A stretch of 23,704 nt of DNA from Candidatus Methanovirga basalitermitum (GTDB taxonomy: Archaea; Methanobacteriota; Methanobacteria; Methanobacteriales; Methanobacteriaceae), in the NCBI GenBank assembly GCA_031284445.1, contig JAISZW010000130.1:1-23704 (forward strand), read 5' to 3'. Of the stretch, positions 15,930-23,538 are shown one piece after another (position 1 is the stretch's first letter; each line of letters opens with the position of its first letter). The position numbers were made by a program, and so were the translations under genes. The notes beneath the pieces are model-generated. The model ran no database searches. It was not told where the DNA came from and worked only from the letters and a program-made list of their open reading frames with translations.

Positions 15930-16862
15930 GTGATTGGTATTAGTTTAATAATAGCTTATATTGGAAATAAAGGTTCTGTGATGGCAGGTGATAAAAGAAG
16001 AATAGCTTTTTTTGGAGAAAAAATAAATAGAGAAAAGTTAGAAGAAGGATTATATTCTGGAATTCTTAAAACCTATGAAGAATTTACTGATAAAGCCAAA
16101 AAGTTAAATATATCTTACAAAATCACTGAAGATGCTAATAAAATAAAAAGTTTAGAGAATGCTCTTGTTGGTGAAGTCAGCACACGAACAACAATTGAAA
16201 CCAAAAGAAAAAGAATATATGCCACGACAAATGGTTATAAAATTGTAAAATTATTAGGATCAGATATTGTATCTTCTGAAAGTGGTAAAGGATCCATAAT
16301 CGTTTTTGGTAACAAAATAACAAAATCTTTAGCTAATAAATATATAACTGAATTTTGGAAATCCAATGTTAGTTTAAGGTTTATAGGTGATATTTTCCTC
16401 AAAGTACTTGAAAAAGTAGCGAATGAAACACCATCCATCGGTAAAAAACACGATGTTCTTATTCAACAAACTAAATACACTCCTAAAGAAGCAGAATCTT
16501 ACTTAGATAACCTAATCAAAAGAGATATTAAGCTTTTAGATAAGTTTAGAGAAAAACTTAAAGTAAACCTATCAGAAACTAATAAAAAAATTCAAAGGGC
16601 ATCTAAAATTATTTATGAAGGAAAAATTGGCAAAATATCCAATATTGAAAATAAAATGCTACAGGTAACCCTAAATCCCGATGTTCGAGCATTCGATACA
16701 AATTGGAAGCCACTTGTAAAACCTGGAGGTGATGCAATAATGTTTTTATCTGATGATAAAACTGCCAAGATCGGAGATGAAGTAGTAATTGAAAATGAGA
16801 CTCTATGCCTAAAAAATAATAAAACAAGATTAAACTGCAATATAATTTTATCTAAGGTTTAA
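15930..16862 (+). CDS. DUF2121-like archaeal protein of unknown function
   Basis: A 310-aa protein that I believe belongs to the archaeal DUF2121 family, widespread in methanogens. The N-terminus (SLIIAYIGNKGSVMAGDKRR) is hydrophobic strand, GxKG, then AGDkR. This faintly recalls the N-terminal strands of proteasome-type Ntn hydrolases (GxVxxADxR), but I would not infer activity from it. The middle (residues about 190-235) is helical and Lys/Glu-rich, likely a coiled coil. The C-terminus looks like a small beta domain. The start is GTG at 15930, and TAGG just before it is only a weak ribosome-binding site; no in-frame ATG lies nearby. Function unknown. Confidence 0.65.
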   Translation: MIGISLIIAYIGNKGSVMAGDKRRIAFFGEKINREKLEEGLYSGILKTYEEFTDKAKKLNISYKITEDANKIKSLENALVGEVSTRTTIETKRKRIYATTNGYKIVKLLGSDIVSSESGKGSIIVFGNKITKSLANKYITEFWKSNVSLRFIGDIFLKVLEKVANETPSIGKKHDVLIQQTKYTPKEAESYLDNLIKRDIKLLDKFREKLKVNLSETNKKIQRASKIIYEGKIGKISNIENKMLQVTLNPDVRAFDTNWKPLVKPGGDAIMFLSDDKTAKIGDEVVIENETLCLKNNKTRLNCNIILSKV

Positions 16863-17008
16863 ATTTCATTATATATCCTTTTAACCATCCCAACTACAAC
16901 TCCAAGTGATGGAGTGTTTAGATAAAGAACAATTAATTAAATAAAGTAAAAAAACGATGATATTCTTTAATTAAATAGCTTATTGAAAAATGGTTTGTAG
17001 GAGATATA

Positions 17009-17818
17009 ATGAAATTAACATTTTTAGGAACTGGTGGAGGAAGATTTACCACTATAACCCAAAAAAGAATGACAGGAGGGTTTAGAATAGACGGGTTCGC
17101 TGGTAAAAACTTCCATATTGATCCAGGACCAGGAGCATTAGTTAGATCATTTGAGTTTGGAATAGATCCAAGTAACCTAAACATTCTATTTATTTCCCAT
17201 GCTCATACAGACCATTATAACGATGGAGAAATACTAATCGAAGCCATGACAAAAGGAATGACTGAAAAAAAAGGTTTAGTGATAGGAAGTAGAAGTGTAT
17301 TTGAAAAATATAGGCGATGGGGACCTTGCATATCAAATTATCATAAGACAAGGTCTGATTTACTCACACTATTTAAAGATCAGACAATTGAATTCGATGA
17401 ATTTATTATTAAAGGAACAAAAACATCCCATGGAGATCCAACTGGTGTGGGATTCCAACTTAAATCAAATGACTTAACAATATCATATACAAGTGATACA
17501 GGATACTCCCCTGACCTTCATAACTATCATAAAGGAGCAGATATTCTGATTTCAAGTGTTTTAAGGCCTGGAAAAAAATCTATTAAATGTCACATGTCTA
17601 CTGATAACTTTAAAGACTTGATCAATGAAGTTAAACCAAAATTAGGCATTATAACTCATTTTGGACTTAAAATGATTAAAGCTAACCCAGGAAAAGAAGC
17701 AAAAAGAATTGAAAAACAGGCAGATGTACCCATCTTAGCTGCATCAGATGGGATGTCCATTAACATATCTGATAAAAATCCAAGCAACTTTGAAATAGAA
17801 TACTTAAAAAGATTTTAA
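17009..17818 (+). CDS. MBL-fold metallo-hydrolase
   Basis: A 269-aa metallo-beta-lactamase-fold protein. It opens with MKLTFLGTGGGR. The metal-binding HAHTDHYND lies at about residues 69-77, a further His in TSHGDP at about 137, the Asp in YTSDTGYS at about 158, and late histidines in KCHMS and THFG. These supply the usual two-metal site. The family includes phosphodiesterases, nucleases and hydrolases, and I cannot choose among them; the LGTGGG start is shared with RNase Z-like and PhnP-like members. AGGAGAT at 16999-17005 is a strong ribosome-binding site. It follows the DUF2121-like gene by 146 bases. Confidence 0.85.
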   Translation: MKLTFLGTGGGRFTTITQKRMTGGFRIDGFAGKNFHIDPGPGALVRSFEFGIDPSNLNILFISHAHTDHYNDGEILIEAMTKGMTEKKGLVIGSRSVFEKYRRWGPCISNYHKTRSDLLTLFKDQTIEFDEFIIKGTKTSHGDPTGVGFQLKSNDLTISYTSDTGYSPDLHNYHKGADILISSVLRPGKKSIKCHMSTDNFKDLINEVKPKLGIITHFGLKMIKANPGKEAKRIEKQADVPILAASDGMSINISDKNPSNFEIEYLKRF

Positions 17819-17844
17819 AATGAACAATTAAACATCTATGATTT

Positions 17845-18291
17845 TTATTTGATTAGCTTATCTTTTACTATTTCATGACCTTCATTAATTAATAGCTGTT
17901 TTTTAAGTTCTAATCCTAGTTCAAAACCTGTTAATCGTCTATTAGAGCCAATTACTCTATGGCATGGAATTGCAATAGCTATTGGGTTTTTATTTAAAGC
18001 ATTTCCAACTGCTCTGTATGCTCTAGAATTAATTGCATTAGCTATTTCTTTATATGTTTTTATTTCACCATATGGTATTTTATATGTTTCAAGCAGTACC
18101 TTTTTTTGAAAATTTGTTAAGTTCAATAAATTCCAATCGATGTTCTCTTTAAAATCTACTTTTTCACCATTTAAGAAACTATTTAGCTTTGATTTTAATT
18201 CACTACATTCCTTGGATTGTTGATTATTAGAATCATTTACTAAAAACACTTTTAATAATTTATTTTCTCTACAAGAACAACTTAACATCAT
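17845..18291 (-). CDS. ogt: Methylated-DNA-protein cysteine methyltransferase
   Basis: A 148-aa O6-alkylguanine-DNA alkyltransferase, a suicide repair protein that transfers the alkyl group from guanine to its own cysteine. The active site IPCHRVIGSNRRLTGF lies at about residues 114-129. Upstream PYGEIKTYKEIA (DNA-binding helix region) and RAVGNALNKNP (arginine finger) are present. The N-terminal domain is short, and its MLSCSCRENKLL contains two extra cysteines. ATGs at 18291 and 18288 are adjacent and either may be used. It lies 7 bases after the small ferredoxin gene, with which it is probably co-transcribed. Confidence 0.92.
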   Translation of the reverse strand: MMLSCSCRENKLLKVFLVNDSNNQQSKECSELKSKLNSFLNGEKVDFKENIDWNLLNLTNFQKKVLLETYKIPYGEIKTYKEIANAINSRAYRAVGNALNKNPIAIAIPCHRVIGSNRRLTGFELGLELKKQLLINEGHEIVKDKLIK

Positions 18292-18298
18292 TTAAATC

Positions 18299-18466
18299 TT
18301 ACTCATCTTCATAAATAGCATCCATTGGACAGACTTTTAAACATCTTCCACAATTATTACATCCAGCTTTGATAATTATTTTCATGCCTTGCTTTTCTAT
18401 TAATCCAAGTGGACAAGCTTCTGTGCAAATACCACATTTTCCACAATTAGTTTCATCAATTTTCAA
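18299..18466 (-). CDS. Small 2[4Fe-4S] ferredoxin with TTG start
   Basis: A 55-aa ferredoxin, short enough to be missed by length-limited gene calling. Two complete cluster motifs are present: Cys8-11-14-18 (CGKCGICTEACP) and Cys36-39-42-46 (CNNCGRCLKVCP), ending PMDAIYEDE. The start is TTG at 18466-18464, preceded by AGGTGAT (18476-18470) as ribosome-binding site. No ATG gives both motifs. It lies between the DUF2953 gene, 24 bases upstream, and ogt, 7 bases downstream, apparently in one transcript. It could donate electrons to an unidentified partner; nothing here identifies it. Confidence 0.87.
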   Translation of the reverse strand: MKIDETNCGKCGICTEACPLGLIEKQGMKIIIKAGCNNCGRCLKVCPMDAIYEDE

Positions 18467-18490
18467 TGAATCACCTGTTAATAGTATATA

Positions 18491-19063
18491 CTATAAGTTT
18501 CTTAGCTGTTTAACTAATTCAAGTCCTGATTTAGTTGTTATAAATATTAAAAGTGCCAGCACTGGTTTTAATAGCCTTATTTGAAGGACAATTTCACTAT
18601 CAAAATCTAAAACTTCTTTAGTAAAATCTGCTACAACATTTAAGCTATATTTATTATGAATATTGATCATTGTAAAAGCATTGTTGATACTTGCAAAAGT
18701 AATGGCTGTAGTTACAGGACTATAAAATCCAAATAATAAATTTCCATTTAGTTTTTCTAATTTAATAGATTTAATAAATACTATGAATAATTTGGATAGT
18801 CTATGGATATTGTTTTTAATTAAATGTAAAATTTTCTTTAAATTGTCTGAATCATTGAAAAGTTTCTCATCCTTTTTGAAATTATTAATCTTTGAGGTTT
18901 CTTTATGGTAGATCTTAAAAAATAGCCATTTAATTTCAATATCTAAATTAAAATTTTTTTTATTTTTCTTCGATTTAATAACTATTTTAATTCCAGTAAT
19001 TAGAAATATAGCAATTAAAAAAAATATAGCGAGAAATATTGAAATAATTGTTATAATTAAAAT
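18491..19063 (-). CDS. DUF2953 family membrane-anchored protein with no standard start codon
   Basis: An uninterrupted minus-strand frame of about 190 codons ends at TAG 18493-18491. It begins with a strongly hydrophobic segment (LIITIISIFLAIFFLIAIFL) that looks like a membrane anchor. A Lys-rich linker follows, and then the part typical of DUF2953: GNLLFGFYSPVTTAITFAS, and toward the C-terminus LQIRLLKPVLALL. No in-frame ATG, GTG or TTG occurs before the domain; the frame is open back to TAA near 19129. ATT at 19063 is one candidate start, about nine bases after AGG. Either a rare start is used or the start was lost. DUF2953 commonly accompanies GerW genes in Firmicutes, and GerW is encoded just upstream here. 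Confidence 0.65.
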   Translation of the reverse strand: MLIITIISIFLAIFFLIAIFLITGIKIVIKSKKNKKNFNLDIEIKWLFFKIYHKETSKINNFKKDEKLFNDSDNLKKILHLIKNNIHRLSKLFIVFIKSIKLEKLNGNLLFGFYSPVTTAITFASINNAFTMINIHNKYSLNVVADFTKEVLDFDSEIVLQIRLLKPVLALLIFITTKSGLELVKQLRNL

Positions 19064-19200
19064 ATTACCAATCCTATAAATTTTTAGAAATCTATGGACA
19101 ATGTAAAAAGAGAACGATTTTATGGAATCTTAAATTTTGATTTTCAACCATGAAAACTTTAGACCATGCACATGGCAAAAAACTATACCCTCTTCTTATA

Positions 19201-19650
19201 TTACCAAAATTTTGATATGCTAATTTTTCTTAACATGATAACTAATTTTCTTAGTAACGGATGTAGAAAATTAGGAAGCATTAAAAATATGCGACTATTG
19301 AAGGTAGCTCCAAAGCTTGTATTAACTGAATATATGTCTTTGTTTTTCAATCCCAAATTTATAATTGGTGAGTAAAAAAAATCTTGAACTCCTGCAATAA
19401 TATAATCCTTCTTCATATCTAAATCTCAAAGCCTTTTTAAGCAACCAAGAATTAAAGTATCAGCATCAAGATATAAAATCTTCTCAACTTCATCTTCAAT
19501 CAAAAAACCCAAAAACAACCTACTAAAAGCACTAAAATCTAAAATACTTATATATATTTAAATTCAGCATGATTATTTTTAAGTAAAGATAATAAAGAAA
19601 TCCCTAAATAAGGAGAATAAACATTATTTGCTACGTATGTAACATTTAAT
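19201..19650 (-). pseudogene. Glycosyltransferase family 8 pseudogene
   Basis: Minus-strand fragments in shifting frames match a GT8 enzyme. VTYVANNVYSPYLGISLLSL is the N-terminal nucleotide-binding strand. After a stop near 19550 and a frame change, EDEVEKILYLDADTLILG contains the DxD metal-binding motif. A TGA at 19428-19426 follows LKRL where such proteins usually have Trp or Tyr, and then DLDMKKDYIIAGVQDFF continues in the same frame. About 20-30 residues between fragments one and two and all of the C-terminus are missing or unreadable. It is non-functional by sequence. It separates the GerW-like gene from the DUF2953 gene. Confidence 0.75.
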
Positions 19651-19682
19651 CATTCGCATCCAAAATTCCAAACCTCCAAAAA

Positions 19683-20081
19683 TTATTCTGTATCATTTAC
19701 TTCATCAGCACTCTTCGAATTACTAACACCACTAAATTTAGCTAAAATTTCTTTTATTAAATCGGCTAAAACAAGACCAAGATCTGTTATGATTTTGCTG
19801 GTTGTATCAATCTCTGATAAGCTAAGAACTTGAACTAAATCAGAATCTCCTGGCTTTTTATTAATAACTACTATGGATACTGGTTCTATTCCAACACCAC
19901 CACCAAAACCTTCTCCATTACTATTTTTTCCATTCCCATTAACTCCAGCAAACCCAAAACCTACCTTCATAAAAGGAATTATTAATTTATCCTCTGTTTC
20001 AATAGGGTTTCCAATGAAATTTTCTGCCTTAATTAAGTTTTTTAATTCTTCAATTGAATCTTTAATTACATCTTCTCCCAT
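19683..20081 (-). CDS. GerW/YtfJ-family protein
   Basis: A 132-aa protein of the GerW (YtfJ) family. It has the typical pattern IGNPIETEDKLIIPFMKVGFGFAGV, then a Gly-rich stretch, then GGVGIEPVSIVVINK. In Bacillus the relative is a spore-cortex protein, but the family also occurs in non-sporulating archaea, where its role is unknown. Its start overlaps the 3' end of the P-type ATPase gene by 16 bases, with GGAGC upstream. That implies one transcript and possibly a functional link with the ATPase. Confidence 0.82.
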   Translation of the reverse strand: MGEDVIKDSIEELKNLIKAENFIGNPIETEDKLIIPFMKVGFGFAGVNGNGKNSNGEGFGGGVGIEPVSIVVINKKPGDSDLVQVLSLSEIDTTSKIITDLGLVLADLIKEILAKFSGVSNSKSADEVNDTE

Positions 20082-22225
20082 TTCAATAGCTCCAATTTTT
20101 TTTTATTATCATGTTCATTTAATAATGGTCGTGTGCATAAGGCACCAATAGCTATTGTAGATAAATTATGAATCAATGATGAACTTGAAGGACTGATTAT
20201 TCCCAATGTACCTAAGCCAATAAGTGAAGTGTTAACAGCAACAATAGTTTTAAAGTTATTCTGAATTTTTTTTAGCATCTTTTCACTCAAGATCCTAAGT
20301 TTAACAAGGTCATTTAAATCATCAGAAATTAAGGTGATATCTGCAACTTCTCTTGCTATATCTGATGAATCCCTCATAGCTACTGAAACATCAGCAACTG
20401 ATAAAGCAGGTGAGTCGTTTATTCCATCACCAACCATGATGACTTTAGCTCCTTCTTTTTTAATATCTTCAATTATATTTGCTTTCTCTTCTGGAAGCAC
20501 CTGGGATTTATATTTGGAAACATTTAATTCTTTTGAAACCGCTGATGCAACATTTTCACTATCACCAGTTAGTATAATTACATCTTTAATTCCTAAAACT
20601 CTTAATTTTTCAATAATATCTTTAGCTTCTTCTCTAACAGGATCTTCAATACATAAAATGCCTTCCAATTTTCCATCAATAGCTAAGAATATTGTTGAAT
20701 ATTTATCTGTATTTTCATCAATGATTCTTTTATTTTCACTACTTAAAGGAATTTTTTCATCTTCAAATATAAAATGTTCACTTCCAATTATTGCTTTTTG
20801 AGAACGAAACATTGTAGAAACTCCATGAGCTACAACATATTCTATTTCAGCATGTTCTTCTTTATGTTTGAGATTACAAGCTTCAGCTTCGTTTACAATA
20901 GCTCTAGCAACACTATGAGCATAATGTTCCTCTAAACAGGCAGATATTTTTAGCACATCTTTTTCACTATACCTTCCTAAGGCTATTACCTTAGCTAACC
21001 TTGGAATACTCTTAGTTAATGTTCCTGTTTTATCAAAGACAATTGTATCTGCTTCAGCATAATTTTCAATGAATTTTCCACCTTTAATCATTATTCTATT
21101 CTTACTTGCTTCTTCCATAGTAGATATTACTGATATGGGAGTTGATAACTTAATTGCACATGAATAATCAACCAAGAGTACTGAGAGGGATTTCATTGGA
21201 TTTCTTGTTAATATAAAAATTATGGTTGTAGCTATTAAACTTAAAGGAACTATAGAATCAGCTAAACTCTCAGCTTTGCTTTGTATATCTGCTTTTAAAG
21301 CCTCTGATTCCTCAATTAATTTAATAATTTTATTTATCCTTGTTTGTTCATCGACACCAGTTACAAAAATCAATATAGAACCCTCTTCAACAATTGTTCC
21401 AGCATGAACTGCAGTTCCTTCATCTTTATGAATAGACAAAGGCTCTCCTGTCATGGAAGATTCATTTATCATTCCATCACCAGAAGAAATAAAACCATCA
21501 ACTGGTATCATATCACCAGACCTTATTTTAATTAAATCTCCCTCTTTAACTTCTTGAAGAGGAACAGATATTTCTTCACCAGACTTGGTAACCATCCATA
21601 CAGAATCTATATTAACAGCTAAACTGTTTTGAAGTGTGCTTTTAGTTCTTTTTATTGTATAATTTTCCAAAACATCAGAGATTGAGAGCAAAAATATGAT
21701 AGAACCAGCAGAACCGTAAGATTTCATGTATATCGATCCACTAATTGCAGCAGCATCTAAAACATCTACATTAACTTGCCATTTATTAAGTGATTTTAAT
21801 CCTGCTATTATAAATGGGATTGATTTATAAACTGCATTAACACTTTTTAAAGGAATAGGAACGAAAATATCAAATAGTACCCTTCCAATGACCATTTTTG
21901 AAAGTTTTAAAAAGAACTCGTTTTCAAGTTGTTTCAATGAATTTTCATCATTGGTATCTTCAACTTCAAAAATATCCTTTTCATTGAGGTTACTTATAAA
22001 TTTAAGGATCCTGCTTTTATTATTAATTATCTCATCTTTTTTATCCTGATTAAAAGATATAAATATACTACCATTAATATGTGAAGTAGTAACACTTTTT
22101 ACATATTTTTTTACTAAAAGTAGCTCGGCAATACAATACCCTTCTTTTTCAGTAAATGAATATCTACCTGACCTAAGTCTAAGCATATTCCATTTATTAT
22201 ACACCACTTTATACCACATAGTCAT
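20066..22225 (-). CDS. P1B-like heavy-metal-translocating P-type ATPase with SCA motif
   Basis: A 719-aa P-type ATPase that would transport a metal ion across the cell membrane. The phosphorylated Asp398 lies in DKTGTLTK, the hinge GDGINDSPALS at about 599, and the actuator SMTGEPLS before it. The N-terminal 60 residues (LRLRSGRYSFTEKEGYC..) look like the divergent HMA_2-type metal-binding fold without CxxC. In the transmembrane ion site the usual CPC/SPC is replaced by YSCAIKLSTP (Cys356), so the conserved proline is absent. The metal cannot be predicted. A DUF6110 gene lies upstream and GerW downstream. The start could be 22225 or 22219. Confidence 0.88.
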   Translation of the reverse strand: MTMWYKVVYNKWNMLRLRSGRYSFTEKEGYCIAELLLVKKYVKSVTTSHINGSIFISFNQDKKDEIINNKSRILKFISNLNEKDIFEVEDTNDENSLKQLENEFFLKLSKMVIGRVLFDIFVPIPLKSVNAVYKSIPFIIAGLKSLNKWQVNVDVLDAAAISGSIYMKSYGSAGSIIFLLSISDVLENYTIKRTKSTLQNSLAVNIDSVWMVTKSGEEISVPLQEVKEGDLIKIRSGDMIPVDGFISSGDGMINESSMTGEPLSIHKDEGTAVHAGTIVEEGSILIFVTGVDEQTRINKIIKLIEESEALKADIQSKAESLADSIVPLSLIATTIIFILTRNPMKSLSVLLVDYSCAIKLSTPISVISTMEEASKNRIMIKGGKFIENYAEADTIVFDKTGTLTKSIPRLAKVIALGRYSEKDVLKISACLEEHYAHSVARAIVNEAEACNLKHKEEHAEIEYVVAHGVSTMFRSQKAIIGSEHFIFEDEKIPLSSENKRIIDENTDKYSTIFLAIDGKLEGILCIEDPVREEAKDIIEKLRVLGIKDVIILTGDSENVASAVSKELNVSKYKSQVLPEEKANIIEDIKKEGAKVIMVGDGINDSPALSVADVSVAMRDSSDIAREVADITLISDDLNDLVKLRILSEKMLKKIQNNFKTIVAVNTSLIGLGTLGIISPSSSSLIHNLSTIAIGALCTRPLLNEHDNKKKLELLKWEKM

Positions 22226-22416
22226 CAGTTAGATTAAAATAAGATAATGCGATTTAAGTAAATCCCAAATTGAATAAATTAGTTCATGATCTTGGAATTT
22301 ATTTTATTAATCCGATTATTTATTAATTAATTTACAAAATATAAAAAAAATTAAATAATTATGTATTCTAAAAATTGGTCTAAAATGAAACGTTGTCAAC
22401 ATGAAAAAAAAAGTTG

Positions 22417-22472
22417 AAAACACTATTTATTTATGATGGTTCTCAAAACACTATTTATTTATGATGGTTCTC
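22417..22472. repeat. Perfect 28-bp tandem duplication at the end of the DUF6110 gene
   Basis: Bases 22417-22444 and 22445-22472 are identical. The second unit contains the last codons and the TAG stop of the minus-strand DUF6110 gene, so the 3' end is present twice. The identity implies a recent event. Confidence 0.9.
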
Positions 22473-22702
22473 TTTTTAATATTAGTTGCATCATTTTTGA
22501 TATCTTCAGCATCTTCTTTTATATTTAAAAGAGTTTCATTTGCTTCATCTTGAAATTGCATTGCTTTTGCAACTGTTTTAACGGCAAAATTTTTAGCTAC
22601 ATCACTTTCTATGACTTTTTTTGCTGCTAATGCTGTAATTGCTCCGCCAATAAAAAGTAACAAATTTTTATGTTCTATAATTCCATCCAATGCTTTTTTC
22701 AT
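22451..22702 (-). CDS. DUF6110 family small membrane-associated protein
   Basis: An 83-aa protein with one hydrophobic segment (LLLFIGGAITALAAKKV) near residues 14-30, followed by KNFAVKTVAKAMQFQDEA and an amphipathic, acidic and Lys-rich helix to the end. This pattern fits DUF6110, often encoded beside metal P-type ATPases in gut Clostridia and methanogens. The function is unknown; a partner or regulator of the ATPase is a reasonable guess. I start at ATG 22702, 7 bases after GGAGGT (22715-22710); the ATGs at 22708 and 22717 are too close to it or overlap it. The final codons are duplicated beyond the stop. Confidence 0.75.
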   Translation of the reverse strand: MKKALDGIIEHKNLLLFIGGAITALAAKKVIESDVAKNFAVKTVAKAMQFQDEANETLLNIKEDAEDIKNDATNIKKRTIINK

Positions 22703-22717
22703 ATTCATTACCTCCAT

Positions 22718-23080
22718 GTATTATAGACTTATAAAATAGTGCAATATACTCAATTTATGAACTTTATTGGATAACATAACAAAGGTTGAAATAACTTAAG
22801 TGAAACACTATATTAATTATTTCTTATGTGTATTATAATATATAAATATTTTTACAATGCTGTCAACTTAAGGTTTTCGATTTTTTTTATTTTCTCGTAT
22901 GACATTAATTTCAATGTTAACCCATGAAATTTTACTTTACACATTGAAATAATTTATTTATAATAATGATTTCAGTTATAAACTAATTTAAAAGAGTAAA
23001 GCTTAAATACTACGAGTTATATGGTTTTATTAATGAGTTTATCGTTAATAAAAAACTAATGAGCTGATTAAGAGTGTTTA
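22718..23080. other. AT-rich gap with no recognised gene
   Basis: Between the DUF6110 gene and the second transposase remnant. A TATA-like TTTTATAAG on the minus strand near 22729-22737 may serve the DUF6110 transcript. I see no coding frame or clear RNA structure. Confidence 0.4.
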
Positions 23081-23087
23081 AGTTTGA

Positions 23088-23440
23088 ATATTATCTTTTT
23101 GAAGTAATTAAAAACATAGATCCTTATAACTATGTTTTGATCGATGGGAAGTTTACAATGGATAAACAATATATTCAGAACTTATGAAGAAAGAATGTTT
23201 AAACAGTTGAGCTATTATTTAGATAAATCATGACAGATTATCCATCTGTAATAATAAAAGTTCAGAAAAAGATAATTTCTAACTTTGATAAGTCTTACAG
23301 TTCACTATTGATAATTTTATAACTAAAACATCGAATCAGGCAGAGCAACATTATAGCAAGACTAAGAAATTAAAAGTAAATTTAAGACAGTTAAGGATTA
23401 TTGGAATATTTTAGCTCTCTTTGGGAAAAAACAATATAAA
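23088..23440 (+). pseudogene. Degenerate transposase, second copy
   Basis: Short frames interrupted by stops and shifts still read as a DDE transposase. FEYYLFEVIKNIDPYNYVLI then DGKFTMDKQ (the first catalytic Asp context) ends at TGA near 23187. A short TDYPSVIIK then follows at about 23230. TSNQAEQHYSKTKK then carries the C-terminal Glu motif, with a stop near 23420. Compared with the copy at 1-125 it has lost two internal segments. It is clearly inactive. Confidence 0.72.
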
Positions 23441-23469
23441 GAAAAACTCCACAATTTTTTACAGACTCA
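23341..23469 (+). repeat. Direct repeat copy 2 (3' end of the insertion element)
   Basis: Matches bases 1-163 in the same orientation, with deletions and substitutions. It ends with the same tail, GAAAAACTCCACAATTTTTT then ACAGACTCA, after which the two loci differ. Confidence 0.75.
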
Positions 23470-23538
23470 TATTTTAAACAAGCATTTAATGGAGTTCCTG
23501 TTAGAATGGCTATTTTAAAAAATATAATTAAGCACTAA
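23467..23538 (+). pseudogene. Possible gene remnant following the insertion element
   Basis: Immediately after the element's end a short frame reads SYFKQAFNGVPVRMAILKN and a few more residues, then stops at TAA (23536-23538). Its composition is protein-like and unlike the surrounding AT-rich sequence. It could be the 3' end of a gene cut by the insertion. I do not recognise it. Confidence 0.3.

Noticed and set aside
15848..22874. Shared TGTCAACTTAAGG near 15848-15860 (minus) and 22861-22873 (plus) as a regulatory motif
   Set aside because: A 13-base match between two places in 23 kb of AT-rich sequence is expected by chance, and the positions relative to genes differ.
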